Assembly (NCBI GenBank): GCA_036265815.1
Contig: DATAOI010000119.1
Location: 1-48,913, forward strand
Direction of reading: 5' to 3'
From: Gemmatimonadales bacterium
GTDB taxonomy: Bacteria > Gemmatimonadota > Gemmatimonadetes > Gemmatimonadales > GWC2-71-9
DNA: 48,913 bases
Below are positions 38,064 through 47,712 of the stretch, piece by piece; positions within the stretch are counted from its first letter, which is position 1; every line of letters begins with the position of its first letter. The notes under the pieces were generated by a model, which was not told where the DNA came from, made no database searches, and saw only the letters and a list, made by a program, of their open reading frames with translations. The translations under genes were made by a program, and so were the position numbers.

Positions 38064-39157
38064 GCGCTGCAGAAAACGTCGCTTGCCTCCGCTCGGGGCT
38101 GGAGCGACCTTTCAGCATGGATCCCGATCTCCTGCTCGCGGGGCTGGCGACCGGTAACACGGCCGCGCTGGCACGCGCGATCTCGGTGGTCGAGAACGGT
38201 CGTCCCGGCTTCGAGCGCCTGCTGGCGGAGGTGCACCGCTCGATCGGCCGGGCCCGGCGGATCGGCGTCACCGGCCCACCGGGGGCGGGAAAGTCGACTC
38301 TGGTCGAACGGGTCGTCGCGGCCTATCGGGCAGCCGGCCTCCGGGTGGCCGTCATCGCCGTGGATCCGACCAGCCCCTTCACCGGCGGCGCCTTGCTGGG
38401 CGACCGCATCCGCATGGAATCCGTGGCCCTGGATCAGGGCGTCTACATCCGCTCGATGGGCAGCCGCGGCTCCCTGGGTGGGCTCGCCACCACCACCGGA
38501 GAGGTCGCCGACCTGCTCGACGCGGCCGGATTCGACCGGATCCTGCTCGAGACCGTCGGCGTCGGCCAATCCGAGCTCGACGTCGCCCGGATGGTGGACA
38601 CGACCATCCTCATGCTGGTGCCCGAGTCGGGCGATGGCATCCAGACGCTGAAGTCGGGGGTCATGGAGATCGCCGACGTCTTCGTGGTGAACAAGGCCGA
38701 TCGGCCGGGAGCGGAGAAGCTCCGGCAGGAGATCGAGGTCACCCTCGGCATCCGGCGGGGGAACGCCTTCCGCGGCCTTCCGGCGCACCATGGCTTTCAA
38801 GGCCGGCGCACCGCCGCGCCCGTCGTGGCGCGCGCGCCGGCCGATCAAGTCTGGGACCATCCGGTGGTGCTCGCGACCGCCACGGCGGGCGAGGGGATCC
38901 CCGAGCTGCTGACCCTGCTCGACCGGCACCACGAGTGGCTCGGGGCCACCGGGGAGCTGACCGTCCGCCGGCGCCGTCGGCTGCTCGATCGCACGCGTGA
39001 GGTGGTGAACCGCGCCACCCGCCGCTGGATCTGGGAGGAGACCCGGGCCGAGTCGATGATCACCGAACGGCTCGATGAGGTGGTGGAGGGACGGTTGAGT
39101 CCCTACGACGTGGCCACCGAAGTGCTCGAGGGCATTCGACAAGGCGAGCGGATATGA
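38060..39157 (+). CDS. meaB: MeaB/ArgK-type G-protein chaperone of B12 mutase
   Basis: 365 residues. GTPase that loads and protects adenosylcobalamin-dependent acyl-CoA mutases. P-loop GPPGAGKST at about 72-80, the conserved [19 protein letters not shown] region (positions about 96-115), GVGQSE and the base-specificity motif NKAD. The C-terminal helix forms the dimer. Start GTG 38060 overlaps dedA; an ATG at 38117 with GGAG upstream (MDPDLLLAG) is a good alternative because homologues start close to it. Directly coupled to the mutase gene, its expected client. Confidence 0.93.
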   Translation: MSAAENVACLRSGLERPFSMDPDLLLAGLATGNTAALARAISVVENGRPGFERLLAEVHRSIGRARRIGVTGPPGAGKSTLVERVVAAYRAAGLRVAVIAVDPTSPFTGGALLGDRIRMESVALDQGVYIRSMGSRGSLGGLATTTGEVADLLDAAGFDRILLETVGVGQSELDVARMVDTTILMLVPESGDGIQTLKSGVMEIADVFVVNKADRPGAEKLRQEIEVTLGIRRGNAFRGLPAHHGFQGRRTAAPVVARAPADQVWDHPVVLATATAGEGIPELLTLLDRHHEWLGATGELTVRRRRRLLDRTREVVNRATRRWIWEETRAESMITERLDEVVEGRLSPYDVATEVLEGIRQGERI

Positions 39158-40866
39158 CCACCTGGGGCACCGATCTGGACGAGGCGACGGCGCGACGGCT
39201 GGCCCAGCAGGAGCGCGAGCTCGAGCGGCTCCGCGCCGAGGTGGCGGCGTGGCGGGCGCGGGCGAGCGGGCTCCCGATGCGGGACGACGTGGACTTCACC
39301 TCGGTGTCCGGCCGCGTCGTCGACCCGGTCTACACCCCGCTCGATCTGGCGCCCGACGTAATCTCCGCCACCGGGCTGCCCGGCGAGTTCCCCTACACCC
39401 GCGGCATCCATCCCACGATGTACCGCGGCCGGCTGTGGACCATGCGGCAGTTCGCCGGCTTCGGCACCGCCGAGGACACCAACGCGCGCTACAAGTTCCT
39501 GCTCGAGCGAGGCCAGACGGGGCTCTCGGTGGCCTTCGACTTTCCCACCCTCATGGGCTACGATGGCGATCACCCCCGGGCGGAGGGTGAAGTCGGCAAG
39601 TGCGGCGTGGCGATCTCCAGCCTGGCGGACATGGAGACCCTGTTCGATGGCATTCCCCTGGACCAGGTCTCCGTGTCGATGACGATCAACGGGCCGGCGT
39701 CGATGCTCTTCTGCTTCTACGTCGCGGCCGCGGAGCGCCAGGGCGTGCCGATCCACCAGCTTCAGGGGACGATCCAGAACGACATCCTCAAGGAGTACAT
39801 GGCGCAGCACGCCTGGATCTTTCCCGCCGAGCCGGCGCTCAAGATCATCGTCGACCTGTTCGAGTGGGCGGCCGAGCACACCCCCAACTGGAACACCATC
39901 TCGATCTCGGGCTACCATATCCGTGAGGCCGGCGCCACCGCCGCGCAGGAGCTCGCCTTCACGCTCGCGAACGGCTTCTGCTACGTGGAGCATGGCCTGG
40001 CGCGCGGCCTCGATGTCGACGCCTTCGCGCCGCGGCTCTCCTTCTTCTGGGACGTGCACAACGATTTCCTGGAGGAGATCGCCAAACTGCGGGCCGCGCG
40101 CCGGATCTGGGCGCGCCACATGCGCGACCGCTACGGCGCCCGGGAGCCCCGCAGTTGGCGGATGCGATTCCATTGCCAGACGGCCGGCGTGACCCTCACG
40201 GCGCAGCAGCCGCACAACAATGTCGTGCGGGTGGCCTACCAGGCGCTGGCGGCGGTGCTGGGCGGCACCCAGTCGCTGCATACCAATGCGCTGGACGAGA
40301 CCCTGGCGCTCCCCACCGAGGAGTCGGTGCGGATCGCGCTCCGGACCCAGCAGATCCTGGCCTATGAGACCGGGGTGGCCAACGTGGCCGATCCGTTGGG
40401 CGGCTCCTATTGCGTCGAGGCGCTCACCGACGGGCTGGAGCGCGAGGCCGAAGGGCTCTTTGCCGAGATCGACGCCCAGGGCGGCGTGGTCCGGGCCATC
40501 GAGACCGGCTGGTTTCAGCGGCAGATCGCCCACTCGTCCATGCGGTTCCAGGCGGAGGTGGAGCAGGGCCGGCGGACCATCGTGGGCTTGAACGACTTCG
40601 TCGAGGAGGCGGAGGCCCCGGTCCAGATCCTCAAGGTGGGCGATGCCGCCGAGCGCACCCAGCGGGCGCGGCTGGCCCGGCTCCGCGGCACCCGCGACGC
40701 GGCCCTCGTGGCGGAGCGCCTGAGTGCGCTCCGCGCGGCCGCCGCCGAAGATCGTAACATCATTCCGGCCATGCTGGATTGCGCGCGAGCCTACTGCACG
40801 CTCTACGAGATCCGGCATGTGCTCGAGGAGACATATGGCAGCTACCGCGAGCCGGTCTTTTTCTGA
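39154..40866 (+). CDS. icmA: B12-dependent acyl-CoA mutase large subunit, isobutyryl-CoA mutase-like
   Basis: 570 residues, the stand-alone substrate domain; the B12 domain is encoded separately at 42733. The core matches the methylmalonyl-CoA mutase family ([43 protein letters not shown] with catalytic-site His255). Aligned by eye to Propionibacterium MutB with a constant offset of 11, Tyr89 becomes Phe100 and Arg207 becomes Gln218. These are the residues of isobutyryl-CoA mutase (Phe80/Gln198 type), not methylmalonyl-CoA mutase. Ala127 argues against the 2-hydroxyisobutyryl type, which has Asp there. The usual GYDSD reads GYDGD. Automatic annotation would probably say methylmalonyl-CoA mutase. 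Confidence 0.85.
   Translation: MTTWGTDLDEATARRLAQQERELERLRAEVAAWRARASGLPMRDDVDFTSVSGRVVDPVYTPLDLAPDVISATGLPGEFPYTRGIHPTMYRGRLWTMRQFAGFGTAEDTNARYKFLLERGQTGLSVAFDFPTLMGYDGDHPRAEGEVGKCGVAISSLADMETLFDGIPLDQVSVSMTINGPASMLFCFYVAAAERQGVPIHQLQGTIQNDILKEYMAQHAWIFPAEPALKIIVDLFEWAAEHTPNWNTISISGYHIREAGATAAQELAFTLANGFCYVEHGLARGLDVDAFAPRLSFFWDVHNDFLEEIAKLRAARRIWARHMRDRYGAREPRSWRMRFHCQTAGVTLTAQQPHNNVVRVAYQALAAVLGGTQSLHTNALDETLALPTEESVRIALRTQQILAYETGVANVADPLGGSYCVEALTDGLEREAEGLFAEIDAQGGVVRAIETGWFQRQIAHSSMRFQAEVEQGRRTIVGLNDFVEEAEAPVQILKVGDAAERTQRARLARLRGTRDAALVAERLSALRAAAAEDRNIIPAMLDCARAYCTLYEIRHVLEETYGSYREPVFF
40825..40830 (+). promoter_or_regulatory. ribosome-binding site fixing the release-factor-like gene start
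   Basis: GAGGAG four bases before ATG 40835, inside the mutase reading frame. It supports the start 32 bases within icmA rather than any longer frame. Confidence 0.65.
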
Positions 40867-42028
40867 CGGCGCCCAGACCAGCATCGCCTCGGTGGAGGAC
40901 CGTTTGCAGCGGCTCACCACCGTGCGCTCCGACCGCCACCGGGTGGTCACCTGCTATCTCAAGCTGGAGCCCCGCGACCGGAGCCGGGGCAAGTATCTCA
41001 TCAAGATCAAGAACCGGGTGCGGGACGCCGTTCGCGCGCTCCCCCGGCTGGGTCTCGAGCGCTCGGCCCAGGAGGCGGTGGAGCGCGACCTCGAGCGGGT
41101 GCAGCAGTACATCCGGAATCCCGCCAATCTGCCGAGCACCCAGGGCATCGCCATCTTCGCCTGCGAAGGGATCGGCTTGTTCGAGGCCATCCCGCTGCCC
41201 GTGGTGTACCGCTCGCGCCTGGCGGTGGACGCCACTCCGCTGGTCCGGGAGCTGGCCTCGGTCGAGGACGAGTTCGGCCGGCTGCTGACGGTGGTGCTCG
41301 ACCGGACCAGCGCCCGGTTCTTCGAGGTGACCGCCTACGACGCGGTCGAGCTGCCCGGCCTGCGGGCCGACAGCACCAGAGGCAAGCGGTTCCGGGGAGA
41401 CCAGGACGGGCCGGGCTGGGGCGAGCACACCTACAACAACCGAATCCGGCAGGAGAAGCAGCGGCACCTGGAGGCGATCGCCCGCGAGCTCTTTGCCATC
41501 GACCGGCGGCAGCCGGCCAACGGCATCGTCATCGCCGGCACCGGGATCGACGCCCGGGCAGTCGAGCCGTTCCTGCACAACTACCTGGTCGAGCGCGTGA
41601 TCGGCACGGCCAAGCTGAATCCCAAAGGGGTCACGCCTGCCATCGTGCATGGCGCCACCCTCGCCGTCCGCGAATCGTGGGAGCGGGAGGCCGAGCGGGC
41701 CGCCGTGCGCCGGGTGCAGGAGAGCCTGGGCACCGGCTGGGCGGTGAACGGCATCGACCCCACGCTGCGCGCCCTGGCGCGAGGCCAGGCGCGCACCCTG
41801 CTGGTGAACGCCGACGCGAGCGAGCCCGGGTTCCGCTGCGGAGACTCGGGACGGCTGGCCCGCACCGAGCGCGAGTGCCGGGCCGAGGGCGAGCCGATCG
41901 CCGTGCTCGACATCGTGGACGACGCGATCGAGGAGGCCCTGCGTCAAGGGGTGGATGTCGAGGTGATCTACGAGCCGGAGGCCCGCGAGGCGGTCGAGGG
42001 ACTCGGCGCGATGTTGCGGTTCCGCTGA
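40835..42028 (+). CDS. bacterial archaeo-eukaryotic release factor-like (baeRF) protein
   Basis: 397 residues. It resembles the bacterial proteins related to eRF1 and Vms1. An N-terminal domain of about 145 residues is followed by an RNase-H-like middle domain ([15 protein letters not shown]) with a basic loop, [17 protein letters not shown], at the place of the eRF1 GGQ loop (Gly-Asp-Gln at 188-190). A C-terminal pelota-like domain with [15 protein letters not shown] follows. The family is predicted to act on stalled ribosomes by peptidyl-tRNA hydrolysis; this is not shown for this branch. Oddly placed between two subunits of a mutase. Confidence 0.72.
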   Translation: MAATASRSFSDGAQTSIASVEDRLQRLTTVRSDRHRVVTCYLKLEPRDRSRGKYLIKIKNRVRDAVRALPRLGLERSAQEAVERDLERVQQYIRNPANLPSTQGIAIFACEGIGLFEAIPLPVVYRSRLAVDATPLVRELASVEDEFGRLLTVVLDRTSARFFEVTAYDAVELPGLRADSTRGKRFRGDQDGPGWGEHTYNNRIRQEKQRHLEAIARELFAIDRRQPANGIVIAGTGIDARAVEPFLHNYLVERVIGTAKLNPKGVTPAIVHGATLAVRESWEREAERAAVRRVQESLGTGWAVNGIDPTLRALARGQARTLLVNADASEPGFRCGDSGRLARTERECRAEGEPIAVLDIVDDAIEEALRQGVDVEVIYEPEAREAVEGLGAMLRFR

Positions 42029-42031
42029 GGA

Positions 42032-42736
42032 GTGGCCGGCTCCCTCAGCGGGCCCTACCGGGCCATTCTCTTCGACGCCGGGAACACCCTGCTGTTCCTC
42101 GACTACCCCAGGCTCGCCGAGTCGGTCGGGAAGGCGCTCGGGATTCCGCTGAGCGCGGCGGCGCTGGCCGCGGCCGCCGGACCCGCAACGGAGGCCATGG
42201 AAGGCTCGCGGGCGGCGGAGCAGGAACGGGCGGTCGCCTTCTTCGAGGCGCTGTTCCGCGGCGCCGGGGTGCCCGAGGATCGCCTGGGGGAGTTGCGCGA
42301 GTGTCTCGCCGCGCTCCACGGCGAGCGCCATCTCTGGAGCCGTACCGCGGTCGATGCTCCCTCGGCTCTGAGTCGCCTCCGGGCCGCCGGGCTCAAGCTC
42401 GGCGTCGTCTCCAACAGCGACGGCCGGGTGGAGAGCGCGCTGGAGGCGGCCGGCCTCCGAGAGTATTTCGATGTGGTGATCGATTCGGCGCTGGCGGGCG
42501 TGGAGAAGCCCGACCCCGCTATCTTCCGGGCCGCGCTCGCGGCCCTCGAGGTGTCTCCGGGCGAGGCGCTTTACGTGGGTGATCTGTACGAGATCGACGT
42601 GCTGGGAGCCCGGGCCGCCGGCCTCGCCGCGGTGCTGCTGCTCGACCCGGCCGACACCGCGCCCGATGGCTGCCGCACCTTCGCCACGCTGGCCGCGCTC
42701 ACGGACGACCTGTTGCAGGAGAGAGTCTCGACATGA
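42032..42736 (+). CDS. HAD-superfamily hydrolase
   Basis: 234 residues. Motif I FDAGNTL supplies the nucleophile Asp15, but the usual second Asp (DxD) is Gly17, as in dehalogenase-like and some atypical HADs. Motif II VSNSDG, Lys in [10 protein letters not shown] and motif [19 protein letters not shown] are intact. A helical cap lies between motifs I and II. The missing general acid makes an ordinary phosphatase role less certain. GTG start three bases after the previous stop. Substrate unknown; ATGA overlap with the B12-binding subunit. Confidence 0.82.
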   Translation: MAGSLSGPYRAILFDAGNTLLFLDYPRLAESVGKALGIPLSAAALAAAAGPATEAMEGSRAAEQERAVAFFEALFRGAGVPEDRLGELRECLAALHGERHLWSRTAVDAPSALSRLRAAGLKLGVVSNSDGRVESALEAAGLREYFDVVIDSALAGVEKPDPAIFRAALAALEVSPGEALYVGDLYEIDVLGARAAGLAAVLLLDPADTAPDGCRTFATLAALTDDLLQERVST

Positions 42737-43182
42737 CCGCATCGGGTTCGCTGCGTACCGGCCGGGAGCGTCCGTTGCCACGGCCGATACGGGTACTCGT
42801 CGCCAAGCCCGGCCTCGACGGCCACGATCGCGGGGCCAAGGTCGTGGCGGCCGCCCTGCGGGACGCGGGCATGGAGGTGGTCTACACCGGCCTGCATCAG
42901 ACGCCGGAAATGATCGCCACGGCGGCGGTGCAGGAGGACGTCGATGTGGTGGGGCTCTCGATCCTCTCCGGCGCGCACATGACGCTGTTCCCCCGGGTCC
43001 GCGCCCTGCTGGACGAGATGGGTCGACCGGAGGTGCTGGTCACCGGAGGCGGCATCATTCCGGCCGAGGACATGGCCGCCTTACAGGAAAGGGGCATCGG
43101 CCGGCTCTTCGGCCCGGGCACGCGGACTGCCGACCTCGTCGAGTACATCGAGTCCTGGGCCGCCGAGCACTTCGAACCTTGA
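42733..43182 (+). CDS. icmB: B12-binding small subunit of acyl-CoA mutase
   Basis: 149 residues, a single cobalamin-binding Rossmann domain. The base-off signature DxHxxG is Asp29, His31, Gly34 in [12 protein letters not shown]; His31 would be the lower axial ligand of cobalt. GLSILSGAH and VTGGGIIP are the other contacts. It lacks a substrate barrel and therefore must pair with the large subunit encoded at 39154. The size matches IcmB and archaeal mutase small subunits. Overlaps the next gene by TTGA. Confidence 0.92.
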   Translation: MTASGSLRTGRERPLPRPIRVLVAKPGLDGHDRGAKVVAAALRDAGMEVVYTGLHQTPEMIATAAVQEDVDVVGLSILSGAHMTLFPRVRALLDEMGRPEVLVTGGGIIPAEDMAALQERGIGRLFGPGTRTADLVEYIESWAAEHFEP

Positions 43183-44795
43183 GCCGGCTCCGAGCGCTCA
43201 CCGAGGAGTATCTCCATCTCGCCGCCCGCCTGCGGCAGGGCGGGGGCTCCGGCCGCATCGCCAAGATGCACCAGCAAGGCAAGCTCGCCCCCCGCGAGCG
43301 GGTCGAGCGCCTGCTCGATCCGGGCGCCCCATGGCTGGAGCTAGGTCTGCTCGTCGCCTACGACCAGTATGATGGCCAGGCCCCGGGCGCGGGGGTCATC
43401 ACCGGCATCGGTGTGGTGGAGGGTCGCGAGGTCGTGGTGGTGGCCAACGACGCCACCGTCAAGGCGGGGTCCTGGTGGCCGGAGACGATTCGCAAGATCC
43501 TCCGGGCCCAGGAAGTGGCTATGCGGCAGCGGATCCCGATCATCTATCTGGTGGACAGCGCGGGAGTGAACCTGCCCTATCAGGGCGGGGTCTTCCCCGG
43601 ACAGTACGGCGCCGCCCGCATCTTCTACTACAACTCGATCATGCGCCGGTATCTCCGGGTGCCGCAGATCAGTGCCGTCATGGGAAGCTGCGTGGCTGGC
43701 GGAGCGTATCTGCCCGCCCTCTCCGATGTCATCTTCATGGTCGAAGGCACCAGCTTCATGGGACTCGGGGGGCCCAACCTGGTGAAGGGCGCCACCGGCC
43801 AGACCATCGACGCCGAGAGCCTGGGCGGCGCGGTCACCCACACCGAGCTGAGCGCGGTGGCGCATTACCGGGCCGCCAACGACACCGACTGCCTCGGACG
43901 GATCCGGGAATACGTGGGGCGTCTACCGAGGATGGACGGCTTGAACCACCGGGTGCGGCCCGCGGCGGCGCCGGCTCGGCCGCCGGCCGATCTGTACGAT
44001 CTGGTGCCGCACGATCACCGGCTTTCCTACGACATGCGCCAGGTGCTGGCGTGTCTGATCGACGGCGGTGCGCTTGACGAGTTCCAGCCCGGCGTAGCCC
44101 GGGAGATCCTCTGCGGGCACGGTCACATCGAGGGCAGGCCGGTGGCGATCATCGCCAACCAGCGCGGGCTCATCAAAGGTCAGTCGGGCGAGCGCCCCCG
44201 ATTCGGAGGGATTCTCTACACCGGAAGCGCGGAGAAGGTGGCCTTCTTCATCGAGACCGCCAACCGGGAGCGGCTCCCGATCCTCTTCGTGCAGGACGTG
44301 AGCGGGTTCATGGTCGGGCCGGAAGCCGAGCAGTCGGGGATCATCCGGGCCGGCGCGCGCTTCGTCGAAGCCATGGCGACGGCGGCGGTACCCAAGATCG
44401 TGCTGACGGTGAATCACGCGTCCGGGGCGGGCTACTACGCGATGGCGGGGCAGGGATTCGATCCCGACTTCATCCTCTCCTGGCCCACCGGCCGGATGGG
44501 CGTGATGGAGGGAGAATCGGCCGTCATGGCGGTGCATGGGCCGGAGGTCGAGCGGGCCCAGCGCGAGGGTCGGGAGCTGGCGCCCGAGGTGAAAGCCTCG
44601 ATCGACTCGATGCGGGTCGACTACGAACAGCAGCTCGACGCCAAGTTCGCGGCCGCCCGCGGCTTCGTGGATGCCCTGATCACGCCGGAGGAAACGCGCG
44701 ACGTGCTCGCCTTCGCGCTCCGCGCGAGCGCCAACTATGCGGGCCCCCACCTCGGCCCCTTCGTCCTCCCGCCGCTGGATGCCGCCACGCCCTGA
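43179..44795 (+). CDS. acyl-CoA carboxylase carboxyltransferase (methylcrotonyl/geranyl-CoA-like beta subunit)
   Basis: 538 residues, two crotonase-like halves. It transfers CO2 from carboxybiotin to an acyl-CoA. N-half: [50 protein letters not shown] and [16 protein letters not shown]-half: [19 protein letters not shown] and [12 protein letters not shown]. The DSAGVNLP and VFPG elements and overall length lean to the methylcrotonyl/geranyl-CoA class rather than propionyl-CoA carboxylase, but this is by eye. No biotin carboxylase or biotin carrier is in the window. TTG start overlapping icmB is the only one that precedes the conserved N-terminus. Confidence 0.85.
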   Translation: MSRLRALTEEYLHLAARLRQGGGSGRIAKMHQQGKLAPRERVERLLDPGAPWLELGLLVAYDQYDGQAPGAGVITGIGVVEGREVVVVANDATVKAGSWWPETIRKILRAQEVAMRQRIPIIYLVDSAGVNLPYQGGVFPGQYGAARIFYYNSIMRRYLRVPQISAVMGSCVAGGAYLPALSDVIFMVEGTSFMGLGGPNLVKGATGQTIDAESLGGAVTHTELSAVAHYRAANDTDCLGRIREYVGRLPRMDGLNHRVRPAAAPARPPADLYDLVPHDHRLSYDMRQVLACLIDGGALDEFQPGVAREILCGHGHIEGRPVAIIANQRGLIKGQSGERPRFGGILYTGSAEKVAFFIETANRERLPILFVQDVSGFMVGPEAEQSGIIRAGARFVEAMATAAVPKIVLTVNHASGAGYYAMAGQGFDPDFILSWPTGRMGVMEGESAVMAVHGPEVERAQREGRELAPEVKASIDSMRVDYEQQLDAKFAAARGFVDALITPEETRDVLAFALRASANYAGPHLGPFVLPPLDAATP

Positions 44796-44805
44796 TAGGA
44801 GTCGC

Positions 44806-47712
44806 ATGCGCCCGCTGCACCCGGCGCTCTCGGCCGTCGCCCTGACGCTGGCCTGCGGGCCGGCGCGGCACGAGCCACCGCCGCCCGCGCCCGTCCCGCC
44901 CGCGGCCCAGCCGTCCGCGCCACGTCCGGCCGTGCCCAAGCCCAACGTAGATCCGGCCGCGAAGGACCGTCCTCGCATCACGGTGCCTCCCACCGGCGTC
45001 GCCGCCGATTCCTCGGCGCTCCGGTCCGACTCCGTAACCCGGGTCGCGCCACCGCAGGTGGCGTACGCACATGGCTGGATGGCACTCGGCAGCACTGGCG
45101 TGGACCGCTTCGTGGCCGCGCATCCAAGCTATGACGGTCGCGGCGTGCTGATCGCTATTCTGGATACCGGTATCGACCCGGGCATTCCCGGTCTCAGCAC
45201 GACGTCCACCGGCTCGCCCAAGATCCTCGATCTGCGCGATTTCTCAGCCGAGGGGGCGGTGCGGCTCAACCCCGTCACGCCGGTGGGCGATTCCGTCGAG
45301 GTCGCGAGGCACAGACTCGGCGGCTTCGGACGAGTGGCGTCCCTCAACACCGCCGGTCCGTACTACGCCGGCACCATCGTCGAGATCCCTCTGGGAGAGC
45401 CGCCCGCGGCAGACCTGAACGCGAACGGCAAGGTGGCCGATACGCTGCCGGTGGTGGTCACCCGAGCGCCGGACGGTTGGGTGCTGTTTGCCGACACCGA
45501 TGGAGACGGCTCCCTCGCGGGTGAACGCCCGGTCCATGACTATCTCACCGGTCGGGAGACGTTCGCGTGGGGACCCCGGGGCCGAACGCCGCGGGTCAAT
45601 GTCGCCGTCAACCTGAGCGAGCGCGCCGGCCGGCCCGAGCTCGATCTCTTCTTCGACAGCGGCGGGCATGGATCGCACGTGTCCGGGATCGCCGCGGGCC
45701 ACGACCTCTACGGGGTCACCGGCTTCAACGGGGTGGCGCCCGGGGCGCAGCTCCTGGGCCTCAAGATCGCCAACAGCGCGCAGGGGAGCATCACCACGAC
45801 CGGGAGTATGCTGCGGGCGATGGACTATGCCATCCGGTTTGCTCAGAGCCGGCACCTGCCGCTGGTGCTCAACATGAGCTTCGGCGTGGGTAACGAGAGG
45901 GAAGGCGGCGCGCGGATCGACGCGCTGGTCGATTCGGTGCTTGGTCAGCATCCCGACGTGGTCTTCACCATCAGCGCCGGCAACGATGGTCCCGGACTCT
46001 CCACCTTGGGTTTTCCCGGCTCGGCCGAGGCGGCGCTCACGGCCGGCGCCACCCTCCCCGCGAGCTTCCTCTCGCCTTCCGGTCAGGGCGCAGCGCCGGC
46101 CGACCAGCTCGCCTACTTCAGCGCCCGCGGCGGCGAGACCGCGAAACCGGACCTGGTGACACCCGGCGTGGCCTACAGCAGCGTGCCGCGCTGGAATGCA
46201 GGCGAGGAGGTCGAGCAGGGCACCAGCATGGCCGCGCCCCACGCCGCCGGCCTGGCCGCCCTGCTGGTCTCATCGCTCGCCCAGGAGCAGCAGCCGATTC
46301 GGGCCTCGGCTGTCAAGCGTGCGCTCATGGTCACGGCCCAGCCGACGCCGGGTGCGAGCTTCGTGGACGAAGGCACCGGGCTTCCCGATGCCGAGCGGGC
46401 GTATCGCTGGCTGAAGGGAGGGCACCAGGTCAGCGAAGTGCGGGTACGCGCGCTCGGGGCAGGCGGGTCTACGGCCGCGGTCGACCGTACGACGGATTCG
46501 ACCCGAACGTTCGAGCTGCTTCGCCCCGCCTCGGCGCCGCCGGCCAGCTTCAGCTTGAGAAGCGATGCGCCCTGGCTCAGCGCGCCGGCACGGGTTACGC
46601 TCGCCCGCCCGCGCACCCGGGTGACCGTGCGCTACGCGCGGGGGAAGCTCGGTGGGTCCGGAGCCTATGTGGGTGTGGTGAGCGGTTGGGGCGACGACAC
46701 CCTGGCCGGCCCGGCGTTCCGCCTGGTGAACACCGTTCTGGTTCCGGCGCCGGTGACGGTCGGCTCGCGTGCCCTCCGGGCGGGGGAGCGCGTCACGCCG
46801 GGCGGCACGTTGCGGACGCTGTTTCGTGCCGACACTGCCCGCCCATTCGTGCTCTCGATCGAGACCGGCGGGCGCGCCGAGCAGGGACTCGCCTTTCTGC
46901 ACGAGCCGGGTGGGATGCCCTTCCGGGACGAGAGCGACCGATCCGCCGGGAACGGGCCCCAGGCCGCGGAGTACGAGGTCGATGCGAGAGACGTCGTCCC
47001 CGGAGCCTACGAGGCGGTGCTGGTAGCGCCGCCAAACCAGGCGCTTTCCGCCACTATCGGACTGACCCAGTCGCCCCTGACGCTGCGCGCCAGGCGGGAG
47101 GGGGATTCGGTAGTCGCCCGATTCACCAATGTCACGGCTGCCACCGTCGAGGCGGAGGTCGGCTTGCATCTCGGCGGGGCCGAACGGGATGAATCAGTCG
47201 CAGCCAAGGGCTCGGATACCCAGCGAATCCCCTTCGTGGTCCCCGGCTGGTCGCGCGGCGTGGTGGTGGACATCACGATGGATCCGTCGCAGTGGGGTCG
47301 GTTCACCGATTTCGGCGTGAGCCTGTTCGACTCCCTCGGGCGCCAGCTGGGCAAGAAGCCGCTCAAGTATGCCTTCGGGCGCCTTCAGGTGGAGCTGCCC
47401 AAGGGTCACGGGGACATGCCGGTGAGTCTCGGTCTCTTTCCAGGCTTCGCCGACCCTGCGGGCGATCAGAGCTGGACACTCCGTGCATCCATCCGGGTCT
47501 ACGGTGATACCAGCGTCGCGCTCCGGCCGGCGGGGGCCCCGTCACTCTCGATTCCAGCGGGCACGTCGGCCGCCAGCACCTTCCGCCTGCCCGCGGAAAT
47601 GCCCTGGCCCCTGGGCGAGCGGTTCGTTCCGCTCGGTCTCCTGGTGGCCCGGGTGGACGGACGGAGCTGGACCCGGGAGCTTCCGTTGGCGCCAGGGAGC
47701 GCGGAACGATGA
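44806..47712 (+). CDS. exported subtilisin-like peptidase, TPP II/pyrolysin-like
   Basis: 968 residues. The N-terminus [18 protein letters not shown] looks like a lipoprotein-type signal, although the position three before Cys is Thr, not the usual Leu. A proline/alanine-rich linker follows. The S8 triad is complete: Asp120 (ILDTGIDPG), His288 (GGHGSHVSG), Ser474 ([11 protein letters not shown]), with oxyanion Asn in SAGNDGPG. The 168-residue gap between Asp and His is typical of the TPP II/pyrolysin group. The last 480 residues are beta-rich domains without a recognised motif. ATG 44806 has TAGGAG upstream. Why a protease sits in an acyl-CoA operon is unclear. Confidence 0.88.
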   Translation: MRPLHPALSAVALTLACGPARHEPPPPAPVPPAAQPSAPRPAVPKPNVDPAAKDRPRITVPPTGVAADSSALRSDSVTRVAPPQVAYAHGWMALGSTGVDRFVAAHPSYDGRGVLIAILDTGIDPGIPGLSTTSTGSPKILDLRDFSAEGAVRLNPVTPVGDSVEVARHRLGGFGRVASLNTAGPYYAGTIVEIPLGEPPAADLNANGKVADTLPVVVTRAPDGWVLFADTDGDGSLAGERPVHDYLTGRETFAWGPRGRTPRVNVAVNLSERAGRPELDLFFDSGGHGSHVSGIAAGHDLYGVTGFNGVAPGAQLLGLKIANSAQGSITTTGSMLRAMDYAIRFAQSRHLPLVLNMSFGVGNEREGGARIDALVDSVLGQHPDVVFTISAGNDGPGLSTLGFPGSAEAALTAGATLPASFLSPSGQGAAPADQLAYFSARGGETAKPDLVTPGVAYSSVPRWNAGEEVEQGTSMAAPHAAGLAALLVSSLAQEQQPIRASAVKRALMVTAQPTPGASFVDEGTGLPDAERAYRWLKGGHQVSEVRVRALGAGGSTAAVDRTTDSTRTFELLRPASAPPASFSLRSDAPWLSAPARVTLARPRTRVTVRYARGKLGGSGAYVGVVSGWGDDTLAGPAFRLVNTVLVPAPVTVGSRALRAGERVTPGGTLRTLFRADTARPFVLSIETGGRAEQGLAFLHEPGGMPFRDESDRSAGNGPQAAEYEVDARDVVPGAYEAVLVAPPNQALSATIGLTQSPLTLRARREGDSVVARFTNVTAATVEAEVGLHLGGAERDESVAAKGSDTQRIPFVVPGWSRGVVVDITMDPSQWGRFTDFGVSLFDSLGRQLGKKPLKYAFGRLQVELPKGHGDMPVSLGLFPGFADPAGDQSWTLRASIRVYGDTSVALRPAGAPSLSIPAGTSAASTFRLPAEMPWPLGERFVPLGLLVARVDGRSWTRELPLAPGSAER

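Noticed and set aside
38060-43182. Reading the mutase module as methylmalonyl-CoA mutase of an ethylmalonyl-CoA pathway completing the serine cycle
   Set aside because: Phe100 and Gln218 contradict methylmalonyl-CoA specificity, and no crotonyl-CoA carboxylase/reductase or ethylmalonyl-CoA mutase is in the window.
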